NCBI RefSeq assembly: GCF_030440575.1
Contig: NZ_CP047189.1
Location: 186,001 to 250,000 of the forward strand
Source of the DNA: Corynebacterium ciconiae DSM 44920
GTDB lineage: Bacteria; Actinomycetota; Actinomycetes; Mycobacteriales; Mycobacteriaceae
Reading direction: 5' to 3'
DNA: 64,000 nucleotides
The notes beneath the pieces were generated by a model that saw only the letters and a list, made by a program, of their open reading frames with translations, ran no database searches and was not told the DNA's origin. Below are positions 54,530 to 62,549 of the stretch, in pieces; the first letter of the stretch is position 1, and each line of letters starts with the position of its first letter. The position numbers and the translations under genes are program-made.

Positions 54530-56176
54530 GTGAATGTGCGCAAAATTTCCCTCCTCGTCGTCGTGGGGCTCCTCGCGGTGGCGTGTGTAGCGCTGCTAGC
54601 GAACTACCTGCTGGGCAAAGACAAGCTCCAGCGCAATATCGATATCAAGGGCGTAGCCGTCGGTGGGCTGAGCGATGCCGAGGCCCGCGAGCTGCTCGCC
54701 ACCCGTTTGACGGGGGTTGAACACGAGCCGATCACTGTCCGTGCCGGCGAGATGGACACCCAAGTCGTGCCCGCCGAGATCGGCCTAGCCGCCGATTGGG
54801 AGAACACCGTGGCTCAGGCCCCGCACACCTCGTTGAATCCGGTGCGCGAGATCGCGGCCTTGTTCCGCACCCAGGAATCCGATGTGGTCAGCTCCGTTGA
54901 CGATGCTGCATTTCAGGCCGGGGTGGATCGGATCGCTGAAGAGCTGACCCGTCCGCCGCGCGATGCCGCGGTGCGTCTGGACAAGGGCGAGGTAGTGGTA
55001 GATGAGCCGCTGAACGGCCAGCGTCCCGCCCGTGAGGGGCTGGAGGCCTCACTGCCTGAGCGTTGGCTCGATAGCGATGGGGTGGAGGTCTCGGCGAGCA
55101 CCGAGGAACCGGCGGTGCGCGATAGCTCCGCCGCCGAGAAGGATGCCGCCACGGCGCTAACCGGCCCGGTGCTCGTACATGGCCGCGACGATGTCACCGG
55201 CGAGATCCCCCTCGAGCGTATGGGCGAGGTGATCAGCTTCGTGCCCGAGGAGGATCACCTCCGCACCGAGTACAAGGAGGATGCGGCCCGCGGCATCCTA
55301 GGTGAGAAGCTCTCTGACACCGAGGTGGAGATGAAAAACGCGAGCTTCACTCGCGGCGGGGGAGAGGTGATCCCCAGCGTTGACGGCGTACACATTCAGT
55401 GGGATGCCGTGATGGATGGCCTCGAGCAGCGGATTCTCGGCGATGAGCCCCGCGAGTTCGATGCCCCCTATGAGGATGAGCCCGCCACCTACACCACCGA
55501 GCAGGCCGAGCAGGCCAGCTTCGATGAGACCGTTTCCTCTTTCACTACCGGCAATTTCTCCGGCCCCTCGGGCACCAACATTGCGCTCACCGCTGAGATT
55601 GTGGACGGCGCGGTGGTGGTGCCGGGGCAGACCTTCTCCCTCAACGGCTATACCGGCCCGCGCGGCTCCGCCCAGGGTTTCGTGGAATCGGGCATCATTC
55701 TTAATGGCCGTGCCGATAAGGCCGTGGGCGGCGGTATTTCACAGTTCGCCACCACGCTCTACAACGCCGCCTATTTCGCCGGCATGGAGGATGTGGCGCA
55801 CACCCCGCACTCCTATTACATCTCTCGGTATCCCGCTGGCCGCGAAGCCACTGTGTTCGAGGGTGCGATCGACCTGCAATTTAAGAACACCTCCTCGCAT
55901 CCGATCCTCATTAAGTCTTGGGTGCACGGCAACGAGATCACCGTGGACTTCAAGGGGATAAAAGAAGTAGAGGTGGAGTCGGTCTCTGGGGGTCGGTGGG
56001 CCAGCACTCAGCCTCACCGCATCAGTCTCTCTGGGCCTGATTGCTCGCCCTCCTCCGGCGCGCCGGGCTTTACCACCTCTGATACCCGCATCATTCGGGA
56101 TCTCTCTGGCGCCGAGCTATCTCGCGAGAGCCAGGAGACGGTCTACGATCCCCAACCGATCGTTACCTGCAGTTAG
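54530..56176 (+). CDS. VanW family protein with peptidoglycan-binding-like repeats
   Basis: A 548-residue exported, membrane-anchored protein. One N-terminal helix (about 4-24) is followed by two repeats of the YoaR/PG-binding_4 type (about 40-200 and 210-330, for example KGVAVGGLSDAEARELL). The C-terminal VanW domain (about 350-500) has NFSGPSGTNIALTAEIVDG, VPGQTFSLNGYTGPR and GGGISQFATTLYNAAYFAG. The family is present in cell walls, related to vancomycin-resistance accessory proteins; its activity is unknown. I prefer GTG 54530, 8 bases after TAGTGT; GTG 54518 and 54536 are also in frame. Confidence 0.87.
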   Translation: MNVRKISLLVVVGLLAVACVALLANYLLGKDKLQRNIDIKGVAVGGLSDAEARELLATRLTGVEHEPITVRAGEMDTQVVPAEIGLAADWENTVAQAPHTSLNPVREIAALFRTQESDVVSSVDDAAFQAGVDRIAEELTRPPRDAAVRLDKGEVVVDEPLNGQRPAREGLEASLPERWLDSDGVEVSASTEEPAVRDSSAAEKDAATALTGPVLVHGRDDVTGEIPLERMGEVISFVPEEDHLRTEYKEDAARGILGEKLSDTEVEMKNASFTRGGGEVIPSVDGVHIQWDAVMDGLEQRILGDEPREFDAPYEDEPATYTTEQAEQASFDETVSSFTTGNFSGPSGTNIALTAEIVDGAVVVPGQTFSLNGYTGPRGSAQGFVESGIILNGRADKAVGGGISQFATTLYNAAYFAGMEDVAHTPHSYYISRYPAGREATVFEGAIDLQFKNTSSHPILIKSWVHGNEITVDFKGIKEVEVESVSGGRWASTQPHRISLSGPDCSPSSGAPGFTTSDTRIIRDLSGAELSRESQETVYDPQPIVTCS

Positions 56177-56208
56177 TGTCTTCTCGGCGCTTATCGACGC
56201 TCACCCAA

Positions 56209-56241
56209 TGCCCCATCACCGCAGTTGTCGGTGGTGGGGCA
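56209..56241 (+). terminator. Hairpin after the VanW gene
   Basis: Twelve-base arms TGCCCCATCACC/GGTGGTGGGGCA with one wobble pair and a 9-base loop; no T tract. Confidence 0.6.
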
Positions 56242-56609
56242 TCGCGCTGTGCACGCGCGACGTGAATCCGCCCCGTTAACTTAAAAAGCGCTCGAGGGGG
56301 GTCATCCTCAAGTCCTAGGCGCCCTGTGAGACCTAATCCTCGCTAAAAGCACCCTCGCTACCTACGCAGTACTGTGGCGCAGCCTCGGGGTGAACGTTGA
56401 CTAATGCAGCCGCGACCCCCGCTTGGCCTCTGCCGGATCTCCCACCGCATTCCCCGCGATCAAGCTGGTGAGTGCGGCGTAATCCTTATCGCACATCTCG
56501 CAGAGCAGCGGACATAGACTAGCGGCGCCAGCGTGCTGCAGAAGACGGTGAACCTTAAGGCCCGCGCACCACGCTCGGGGTGCGCACTGCAGCTGAGAAC
56601 GCAGCAACG

Positions 56610-56649
56610 CCCCGCACTCTTCTCTTTCACTAGGGGAAGAGCTGCGGGG
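56610..56649 (-). terminator. Hairpin after the minus-strand mycolyltransferase gene
   Basis: CCCCGCA/TGCGGGG plus CTCTTC/GAAGAG arms separated by one bulged base; 44 bases after the stop codon. Confidence 0.6.
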
Positions 56650-56692
56650 CGTGAGGATGCCGCCTTCGGGCGCCGAGGGCGAGCAGGTGGTG

Positions 56693-57754
56693 CTAGTTGG
56701 TGCTCCAAGCGCGGTCGAAGACGGGCCAGGAGTCACGCAGATCCATCTGCCAGTAGCTCCACTGGTGAGTGCCGGTGTCGCGCATGTTGAAGGTGGCGGG
56801 GATCTCCAGCTTCTCCATCTTGGCCTTGAGCAGGTGGGTGCACCAGTTGGTGGCGGCCTCGATGCTGCCACCCACGAGCTGAACATTGGCCACGGTCATG
56901 GGGTTATTCGCGAATCGGGGGTTGCTGATCATGTCCGGCTTACCGGAGGGGCCAGCCGAATTGGAGATGTAAATCTCGTGGCCACGCAGGGATTCTGCCT
57001 GGGCGACGGCGTCGTGACGCGCGCGGGTGTCCGAGCCCACCGGTCCCCACATGTCGTCCGGGTTGGACTTGGCGCGGTTGAGGGTCACGCGCAGCATGGC
57101 GTCCGAGATGGGATCGTTCGTCGCGGCGCAGCCGGAGAAGGAGCCTACGGCCTGGTAGAGCTCTGGGTTGTGCTGGGCCAGCAGGAGGGAGCTCGTGGCG
57201 GACATGGACATGCCTGCGATACCGCGCTCGCCGGAGGCGCCGAGCTGAGATTCCAGCGGGGTGGGCAGCTCTTGGGTGAGGAAGGTTTCCCACAGCTGCT
57301 TGCCGCCGAGCTGCGGCTGGTCCGCGTTAACCCAGTCGGTGTAGTAGGAGAAGCGGCCCTCCATGGGTATCACCACGTTGACGTTCTTATCCGCGTAGAA
57401 CTGCGCCACATCCGTTTGCATGATCCAGTTAGCGCGGCCCTCGCCGCCGTCGCCACCATTGAGCAGGTAGAGGGTGGGGCGAGGTGCGGAGGCGTCCTTC
57501 GGGGTGATGACCACCAGCGGTACATTGCGGTTCATCGCCGGGGAGAAGGCCCACATTTCCTTCATGTTGGGGGTGGAGTTCACCTTGGCGCGCCACTCGG
57601 GCTCCTTAGCCAGCCGGGGGGTGGCCCCTTCGTGTACCTGTGCTGCCTCGGCGGCCTGGGCCACCGGGGCGGAAGGAAGTGCAACGGTGGGCGCGATCAA
57701 TCCAGCTGCTGCGATGGTGGCCGCCACGAGCGGCGCCGCGAAACGAAACTTCAT
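56693..57754 (-). CDS. Secreted mycolyltransferase (antigen 85 family), divergent nucleophile motif
   Basis: A 353-residue exported enzyme with a signal peptide of about 35 residues (PVAQAAEAAQ). Ag85 landmarks are PTLYLLNGGDGGEGRANW, NVVIPMEGRFSYYTDW and KQLWETFLTQELPTPLES. The nucleophile is Ser183 in GIAGMSMSATSSLLL, so the common GLSMGG is replaced by GMSMSA. The probable catalytic histidine is 330 (GTHQWSYWQ). It resembles the Cmt-type corynebacterial mycolyltransferases. It is the third such gene in the window and is divergent from the 34-residue micro-ORF. Confidence 0.9.
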   Translation of the reverse strand: MKFRFAAPLVAATIAAAGLIAPTVALPSAPVAQAAEAAQVHEGATPRLAKEPEWRAKVNSTPNMKEMWAFSPAMNRNVPLVVITPKDASAPRPTLYLLNGGDGGEGRANWIMQTDVAQFYADKNVNVVIPMEGRFSYYTDWVNADQPQLGGKQLWETFLTQELPTPLESQLGASGERGIAGMSMSATSSLLLAQHNPELYQAVGSFSGCAATNDPISDAMLRVTLNRAKSNPDDMWGPVGSDTRARHDAVAQAESLRGHEIYISNSAGPSGKPDMISNPRFANNPMTVANVQLVGGSIEAATNWCTHLLKAKMEKLEIPATFNMRDTGTHQWSYWQMDLRDSWPVFDRAWSTN

Positions 57755-58003
57755 ACAAACCCCATGTCAGTTTTTAAGTCGGATTTTAGGCAACGATAAG
57801 ACTACGCGGTTCAATCCATATTGGAAAGAGTTGCGATTGCGTAACCCCCTGTGCTCGTTTGTCACATCAGTCACAGGAGTATCATCTAGGCCCACGGCGG
57901 TAGGTGGCCTATTCTCATGAGCAGGCGCATGTCTGCTGGCCCTATCGCCCAAGGGTGATCTCGTCGGGCAGACGAGTGCCGCCTCCCAGCCCATGCAGGC
58001 CCG

Positions 58004-58024
58004 AATATATATAGGACTAAAGGA
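58004..58024 (+). promoter_or_regulatory. -10 region and ribosome site of the micro-ORF
   Basis: AATATATATAGG gives a strong TATATA-type -10 at 58006-58011. AAAGGA at 58019-58024 is an excellent ribosome site 6 bases before the ATG. No clear -35. Confidence 0.6.
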
Positions 58025-58030
58025 CGCTTT

Positions 58031-58135
58031 ATGAACGAAGAAATTCTTGTTGCCATCAACACCGTGCTCGGCCAGTTCCTCAACGCCGGTTCCTCCCAGG
58101 CCGCCGACATCGCGGTCGATCTCGGTATCTTCTAA
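58031..58135 (+). CDS. 34-residue acidic amphipathic polypeptide (PorA/PorH-like candidate)
   Basis: An ATG-to-TAA frame of 34 codons. It has an ideal AAAGGA ribosome site, a strong TATATA element just upstream and hairpins directly after the stop. The peptide has four acidic residues (E3, E4, D26, D30) and no Lys or Arg, and contains no signal peptide. Helical-wheel reading puts E4, T11, Q15, N18 and S22 on one face and Ile/Leu/Val/Phe opposite. Small acidic leaderless-export polypeptides of 30-60 residues form mycomembrane channels in corynebacteria (PorA, PorH) and are O-mycolylated. The neighbouring mycolyltransferase fits this; I do not see convincing sequence identity to a named porin. 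Confidence 0.65.
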   Translation: MNEEILVAINTVLGQFLNAGSSQAADIAVDLGIF

Positions 58136-58136
58136 A

Positions 58137-58182
58137 CCCCACCTGTGGGGGTGGATACCCGTCGGCGGTCAGCTGTCCGCCG
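58137..58182 (+). terminator. Hairpins after the micro-ORF
   Basis: CCCCA/TGGGG with a CCTG loop starts one base after the stop; a second stem CGGCGG/CCGCCG (58163-58182) follows. No T tract. Confidence 0.5.
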
Positions 58183-58332
58183 AGGGGTGCGCTGCCCTCG
58201 CGGTTATCTTCACGCCCATCACCTCCTGTCCTGCCCCGCCTGATGCTGCGGTGGGCGCAGGCCGTGACGGTGGTGGGCAGCTTTGTGTGCAATCTTCGAC
58301 GGTGACGGGGCAAACAACGTATCCTTGTTAGC

Positions 58333-59742
58333 GTGTCTGATCATTATGATGTTGTAGTACTTGGCGCAGGCCCCGGAGGCTATGTCGCCGCCATTCGAGC
58401 AGCCCAGCTTGGCAAGAAGGTTGCGGTCGTGGAGAAGCAGTATTGGGGCGGTGTCTGCCTCAATGTTGGCTGTATTCCCTCCAAGGCCCTGCTGAAGAAC
58501 GCAGAGCTGGCCCACACGTTTAACCACGAGGCAAAGACCTTCGGTATCGAAGGCGATGTCAGCTTCAGTTTTGAGGCGGCGCACAAGCGCTCCCGCAAGG
58601 TCTCCGCGGGCATCGTCAAGGGCGTGCATTACTTGATGAAGAAGAACAAGATCACGGAGATCAATGGTCTTGGTTCTTTCACCGATGCCCACACCATTGA
58701 GATCACCGAGGGTGACGATGAGGGCACGACCCTCACCTTCGATGACTGCATTATTGCCACTGGTTCCGTGGTGCGCTCCCTGCCCGGCGTGGAGCTGGGG
58801 GGCAATATCTGCTCGTACAAGGAGCAGATCCTCAACAGCGAGTTGCCGGATTCCATGGTGATCGTTGGCGCCGGCGCCATCGGCATGGAGTTCGCCTATG
58901 TGCTCGCCAACTACGGCGTGGATGTCACCATCGTCGAGTTCATGGACAGCGTCTTGCCTAATGAGGATAAGGACGTGTCCAAGGAGATGGCCAAGCAGTA
59001 CAAGAAGCTTGGCGTGAAGATCCTCACCGGCTATAAGACCACCGAGGTGCGCGATAATGGCGACAGCGTCGAGGTGGACGTGGAGTCCAAGGACGGCAAG
59101 AAGAACGACACCCTGCTCGTGGATCGCGTGATGGTCTCTATCGGTTTCGCCCCGCGGGTGGAGGGCTTCGGCCTCGAGAACACCGGTGTTGAGCTCACCG
59201 ATCGCGGCGCTATCGCCATCGATGAGCGCATGCGTACCAATGTGAACCACATCTACGCCATCGGTGATGTCACCGCGAAGCTGCAGCTTGCGCACGTAGC
59301 AGAGGCCCAGGGCGTGGTGGCCGCAGAGACGATCGCCGGCGCTGAAACCCAAGAGCTGGGCGATTACATGATGATGCCCCGCGCTACCTTCTGTAATCCC
59401 CAGGTTGCCTCCTTCGGCTACACCGAGGATGCCGCCAAGGAGAAGTTCTCTGACCGCGACATCAAGGTGGCCACCTTCCCCTTCTCCGCGAACGGCAAAG
59501 CCCAGGGCTTGGGCGAACCCGCTGGTTTCGTGAAGGTTATCGCCGATGGCGAGTACGGCGAGCTGCTTGGTGCGCACATGGTGGGCGCGAATGTCTCCGA
59601 GCTGCTCCCGCAGCTCACCTTGGCACAGCGTTTTGACCTCACCGCCGAGGAAATCGGACGCAATGTGCACACCCACCCGACTCTCTCCGAGGCCATGAAG
59701 GAAGCCTGTGAGGGAACGATGGGGCACATGATCAACCTCTAA
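58333..59742 (+). CDS. lpd: Dihydrolipoyl dehydrogenase
   Basis: E3 component of the pyruvate and 2-oxoglutarate dehydrogenase complexes (and possibly glycine cleavage). The 469-residue protein has an FAD fold ([20 protein letters not shown]), the redox disulfide Cys42/Cys47 ([16 protein letters not shown]), an NAD fold ([16 protein letters not shown]), and a C-terminal interface with the catalytic His in [14 protein letters not shown]. It starts with GTG at 58333, exactly 7 bases after TATCCT (58320-58325): leaderless. It is followed by a near-perfect terminator. Confidence 0.97.
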   Translation: MSDHYDVVVLGAGPGGYVAAIRAAQLGKKVAVVEKQYWGGVCLNVGCIPSKALLKNAELAHTFNHEAKTFGIEGDVSFSFEAAHKRSRKVSAGIVKGVHYLMKKNKITEINGLGSFTDAHTIEITEGDDEGTTLTFDDCIIATGSVVRSLPGVELGGNICSYKEQILNSELPDSMVIVGAGAIGMEFAYVLANYGVDVTIVEFMDSVLPNEDKDVSKEMAKQYKKLGVKILTGYKTTEVRDNGDSVEVDVESKDGKKNDTLLVDRVMVSIGFAPRVEGFGLENTGVELTDRGAIAIDERMRTNVNHIYAIGDVTAKLQLAHVAEAQGVVAAETIAGAETQELGDYMMMPRATFCNPQVASFGYTEDAAKEKFSDRDIKVATFPFSANGKAQGLGEPAGFVKVIADGEYGELLGAHMVGANVSELLPQLTLAQRFDLTAEEIGRNVHTHPTLSEAMKEACEGTMGHMINL

Positions 59743-59754
59743 TCCTCACCTTCT

Positions 59755-59790
59755 CACGCAGCCCTCCAGCAGATGCTGGAGGGCTGCGTG
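59755..59790 (+). terminator. Terminator of lpd
   Basis: Perfect 17-base inverted repeat starting CACGCAGCCCTCC, with almost no loop (the tip opens to 4 bases), followed by CTGTCTTGTG. Confidence 0.8.
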
Positions 59791-59884
59791 CTGTCTTGTG
59801 TCCCTCCTCAAACAGGACGTATCAAGGGTGCATCGTAGGCGGTAGGCCTGAAGGGGGAGGAGGGATTCTCCTATATTGTGTGGC

Positions 59885-60301
59885 ATGAATCGATCGGAAG
59901 CTCAGGAAATTCTCGATCTCGTCCGGCAGATCGATGAACGAGCTACGGCTCGACCGCGAAGTGTATGGGTGCGCGACGGGCTACTTAGTGTGCTCGCGGG
60001 AGTGGGGCTGATCTGCGTCCTTCAACAGCTCGTGTGGCTGGGAGTCATTCTTTTCCTACTCGTCATTGGGCTCGCGCTCGCCAAAGTGGGGGATGCTCGT
60101 GGGGTGCGGCGTGCTGTCAAACAAGACCAGCGACAGCTCCCCACCGCCTCATGGAAGCGGGTGTGGTTTCCTATCCTCGTTAATCTGCCCGTGCTTTTCT
60201 TGCCGCGGGGCAATCTCGCGCTCTCCGTTGTCGTGGGAGTAGTCGCCGCAGGCTTCATGCTGTGGGCTCTCACCCAGGAAAGGAAGGCATCATGGCTCTA
60301 G
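59885..60301 (+). CDS. Small membrane protein paired with a regulator
   Basis: A 138-residue protein. The N-terminal 30 residues are polar and helical (SEAQEILDLVRQIDERATAR); about four hydrophobic segments follow, arranged as two pairs around a basic loop (GVRRAVKQDQRQLPTASWKR). I do not recognise a family. TATATT is exactly 7 bases before the ATG, so it is probably leaderless. Its last 10 bases overlap the start of the winged-helix gene, so the two act together. A regulator/membrane-partner pair is the natural reading. Confidence 0.75.
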   Translation: MNRSEAQEILDLVRQIDERATARPRSVWVRDGLLSVLAGVGLICVLQQLVWLGVILFLLVIGLALAKVGDARGVRRAVKQDQRQLPTASWKRVWFPILVNLPVLFLPRGNLALSVVVGVVAAGFMLWALTQERKASWL

Positions 60302-60606
60302 ATCCAGTTTTGCGTACCCGCGAGCATGTGGGCCTCTGCGCCGCGCTTGCTGCCGCTGGCGCCACCGAGGAGGGGATGCGCCATGAGATGGACTCGAGTT
60401 ATCTATGCACACTCAGTGGGGTATCCGAAGCGAAGCTGCCCGCGCTGCTCGCAGAGTTGGACGCCGACGGCTATGTCACCCTGTTTCGCGAGTACAGCTC
60501 GGGCCAAGGCGACCGGACAGTGTGGGTGTCGCTGACTACACAGGGCGCCGATGCCTATGATCGCCACCTTCAAGCGGTGCGCGCGATAGCCGAAGGGCAG
60601 GGTTAG
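60292..60606 (+). CDS. Winged-helix DNA-binding protein (transcriptional regulator)
   Basis: A 104-residue single-domain protein. The segment DSSYLCTLSGVSEAKLPALLAELDADGYV reads as helix-turn-helix, and the following REYSSGQGDRTVWVSLTTQG as a beta wing, like the DUF-type winged helix regulators next to small membrane proteins (PadR/MarR-like fold). A good AGGAAAGGAAGG ribosome site lies in the preceding gene, with 10 bases overlap. It may control its own pair, and perhaps the adjacent menB. Confidence 0.75.
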   Translation: MALDPVLRTREHVGLCAALAAAGATEEGMRHEMDSSYLCTLSGVSEAKLPALLAELDADGYVTLFREYSSGQGDRTVWVSLTTQGADAYDRHLQAVRAIAEGQG

Positions 60607-60618
60607 GGCGCGCACCGT

Positions 60619-60633
60619 CCACACGCGGTGTGG
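60619..60633. terminator. Short hairpin between convergent genes
   Basis: CCACAC/GTGTGG arms with a GCG loop between the regulator and menB stops. Confidence 0.45.
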
Positions 60634-60639
60634 GAAGGC

Positions 60640-61566
60640 CTAGTAGTAGAAGGGGAAGGCCGACCAGTCGGGCTCACGCTTGTCGAGGAAGGAGTTTTTA
60701 CCTTCCACGGCCTCGTCGGTCATATAAGCCAGGCGGGTCGCTTCGCCAGCGAAGACTTGCTGGCCCATCAGCCCATCGTCGGTGAGGTTAAAAGCGAATT
60801 TCAGCATCCGTTGCGCGGTGGGGGATTTGCCGTTGATCTCCACTCCCATCTGGATGGCCTCGTTTTCGATCTCGGCGTGATCGGCCACGAGGTTCACCGC
60901 GCCCATGTGATACATCTCCTCGGCGGTATAGCTCCGCCCCAGGAAGAAGATTTCGCGGGCGCGTTTTTGGCCCACCATTTTCGCCAGGTAGGCGGAGCCA
61001 TAGCCGGCATCGAAGGAGCCGACGTCGGCGTCGGTCTGCTTGAAGCGGGCGTGCTGCCGGGAAGCGATCGTCATATCGCAGACCACGTGCAGTGAGTGTC
61101 CACCGCCGGCAGCCCAGCCACCCACCACGGCGATCACGACTTTGGGCATGGTGCGGATGAGGCGCTGAACTTCCAGAATGTGTAGGCGCCCACCCTCAGC
61201 TTTGGTGCGCATCTCATCGACGGTGTCTTCGGTGTCGCCCGAGGCATAGCGATAGCCGGAGCGGCCGCGGATGCGCTGGTCGCCGCCGGAGCAAAACGCC
61301 CAACCGCCATCTTTGTCACTGGGGCCGTTGCCACAGAGCAGCACACAGCCCACATCGGGGGTGCGGCGGGCGTGATCGAGGGCGCGGTACAGCTCGTCCA
61401 CGGTGTGGGGGCGAAAGGCGTTGCGCACCTCGGGCCGGTCGAAGGCGATGCGCACGATGCCGTGGGCGCGGTCGGTGCCCACGTGCCGGTGATAGGTGAT
61501 ATCGGTGAGATCCTCGAAGCCGTCGACAGCGCGCCACAGCTCGGGGTTGAATGGTTGCTCGCTCAT
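60640..61566 (-). CDS. menB: 1,4-dihydroxy-2-naphthoyl-CoA synthase
   Basis: Crotonase-fold enzyme that cyclises O-succinylbenzoyl-CoA in menaquinone synthesis. The 308-residue protein has the substrate loop FDRPEVRNAFRPHTV, the oxyanion segment WAFCSGGDQRIRG, VVGGWAAGGGHSLHVVCDM and the catalytic-region VGSFDAGYGSAYLAK typical of MenB. It is divergent from menC with only 20 bases between the starts. TAGGAT (minus strand, 61575-61580) lies 8 bases before its ATG. GAGG also precedes the ATG, so Shine-Dalgarno use is possible. Confidence 0.95.
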   Translation of the reverse strand: MSEQPFNPELWRAVDGFEDLTDITYHRHVGTDRAHGIVRIAFDRPEVRNAFRPHTVDELYRALDHARRTPDVGCVLLCGNGPSDKDGGWAFCSGGDQRIRGRSGYRYASGDTEDTVDEMRTKAEGGRLHILEVQRLIRTMPKVVIAVVGGWAAGGGHSLHVVCDMTIASRQHARFKQTDADVGSFDAGYGSAYLAKMVGQKRAREIFFLGRSYTAEEMYHMGAVNLVADHAEIENEAIQMGVEINGKSPTAQRMLKFAFNLTDDGLMGQQVFAGEATRLAYMTDEAVEGKNSFLDKREPDWSAFPFYY

Positions 61567-61586
61567 ACCTCATTATCCTAGAAGCT
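61567..61586. promoter_or_regulatory. Symmetric divergent promoter of menB and menC
   Basis: TATCCTA at 61574-61580 reads as TATCCT on the plus strand (7 bases before the menC ATG) and as TAGGAT on the minus strand (8 bases before the menB ATG). One seven-base element can thus serve as -10 for both genes. Confidence 0.6.
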
Positions 61587-62549
61587 ATGAGTTCGCTCGA
61601 TGAGGTTCTGGAGCGCACCCGCGTGGTGGCGCTGCCGATGCGCGTGAAATTTCGGGGTGTGACGGTGCGCGAAGCCGCACTCATTGAGGGGCCGCTGGGG
61701 TGGGGCGAGTTTTCCGCGTTCACGGAATACTCACCGGCCGAGGCGTCTCGCTGGCTGCTCTCGGGCCTCGAGGCCGCATTTTTGGGCTTGCCGACGCCAC
61801 CTCGCAGCCACATTCCCGTCAACGGCACCATCCCCGCCGTGGGGCCCGAGCAGCTGCCCGAGGTGCTGCAGCGATTTCGTGCCTGTTCGGTGTTGAAGGT
61901 GAAGGTGGCGGAGCCGAGCCAGAGCCTAGCGGATGATTACGAGCGCATTGCTGCGATTCGCCAACTGCGCCCCGATGCCACGCTGCGGGTGGATGCCAAC
62001 CGCGGCTGGTCGGTGAATGAGGCGATCGCCGCGGCGAGGTTGCTGGGCCCTTTGGAGTATATGGAGCAGCCGGTGGCCACCGTGGAAGAGATGGAGCAGC
62101 TGCGCCGCTGGGTGGATGTGCCGATCGCTGCCGACGAAGCCATCCGCAAGGCCGAGGATCCCTATGAGATCGCCCGCCGCCGTGCCGCTGACTATGCGGT
62201 GATCAAGGTCGCGCCGATGGGCGGGGTAGCCCAGGTGGAGAAGGTGGCCGAGTTCATGGCCCGCTACGGCATGGGCGTGACGATCGCATCGGCGCTCGAT
62301 ACGGCGGTGGGGATGAATGCTGGGGTGGTGGCCGCCGCATGTGTCGCCCCTGAGCGGGCCGCCGGCTTAGCCACCAGTCAGCTTTTTGTGGAGGATGTGG
62401 CCCCGCCTCGAGAGATCGTGGACGGGATGATCTCTACCGCTGCTGTCGCCCCAGATCCGGCGCGGGTGGAGGAGTTGGCTGCCCCGCCCGCGCGCCGGGA
62501 TTGGTGGCTCAAGCGCATAGAGCAGTGCTGGTTAGAATTAGGGCTATGA
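61587..62549 (+). CDS. menC: o-Succinylbenzoate synthase
   Basis: Enolase-superfamily dehydratase producing o-succinylbenzoate. The 320-residue protein has the catalytic lysine motif VLKVKVAE, metal ligands in RVDANRGW, YMEQPV and AADEAIRK, and the second lysine in VIKVAPMGG. An in-frame start at 61551 would run into menB's start and lacks homology; the ATG at 61587 is 7 bases after TATCCT. The last four bases overlap menD (ATGA). Confidence 0.93.
   Translation: MSSLDEVLERTRVVALPMRVKFRGVTVREAALIEGPLGWGEFSAFTEYSPAEASRWLLSGLEAAFLGLPTPPRSHIPVNGTIPAVGPEQLPEVLQRFRACSVLKVKVAEPSQSLADDYERIAAIRQLRPDATLRVDANRGWSVNEAIAAARLLGPLEYMEQPVATVEEMEQLRRWVDVPIAADEAIRKAEDPYEIARRRAADYAVIKVAPMGGVAQVEKVAEFMARYGMGVTIASALDTAVGMNAGVVAAACVAPERAAGLATSQLFVEDVAPPREIVDGMISTAAVAPDPARVEELAAPPARRDWWLKRIEQCWLELGL

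Larger units (their letters stand above)
56177..56692. other. Intergenic region between the VanW and mycolyltransferase genes
   Basis: 516 bases between convergent genes, with a hairpin at each end. A weak reverse-strand open frame spans 56401-56640, encoding a Cys-containing peptide, but it has no ribosome site or recognised family; I do not call it. Confidence 0.55.

Noticed and set aside
56401..56640. Reverse-strand Cys-containing peptide in the VanW-mycolyltransferase gap
   Set aside because: No suitable start or ribosome site within the gap, no recognised family; it could be a decayed gene remnant but this cannot be supported.
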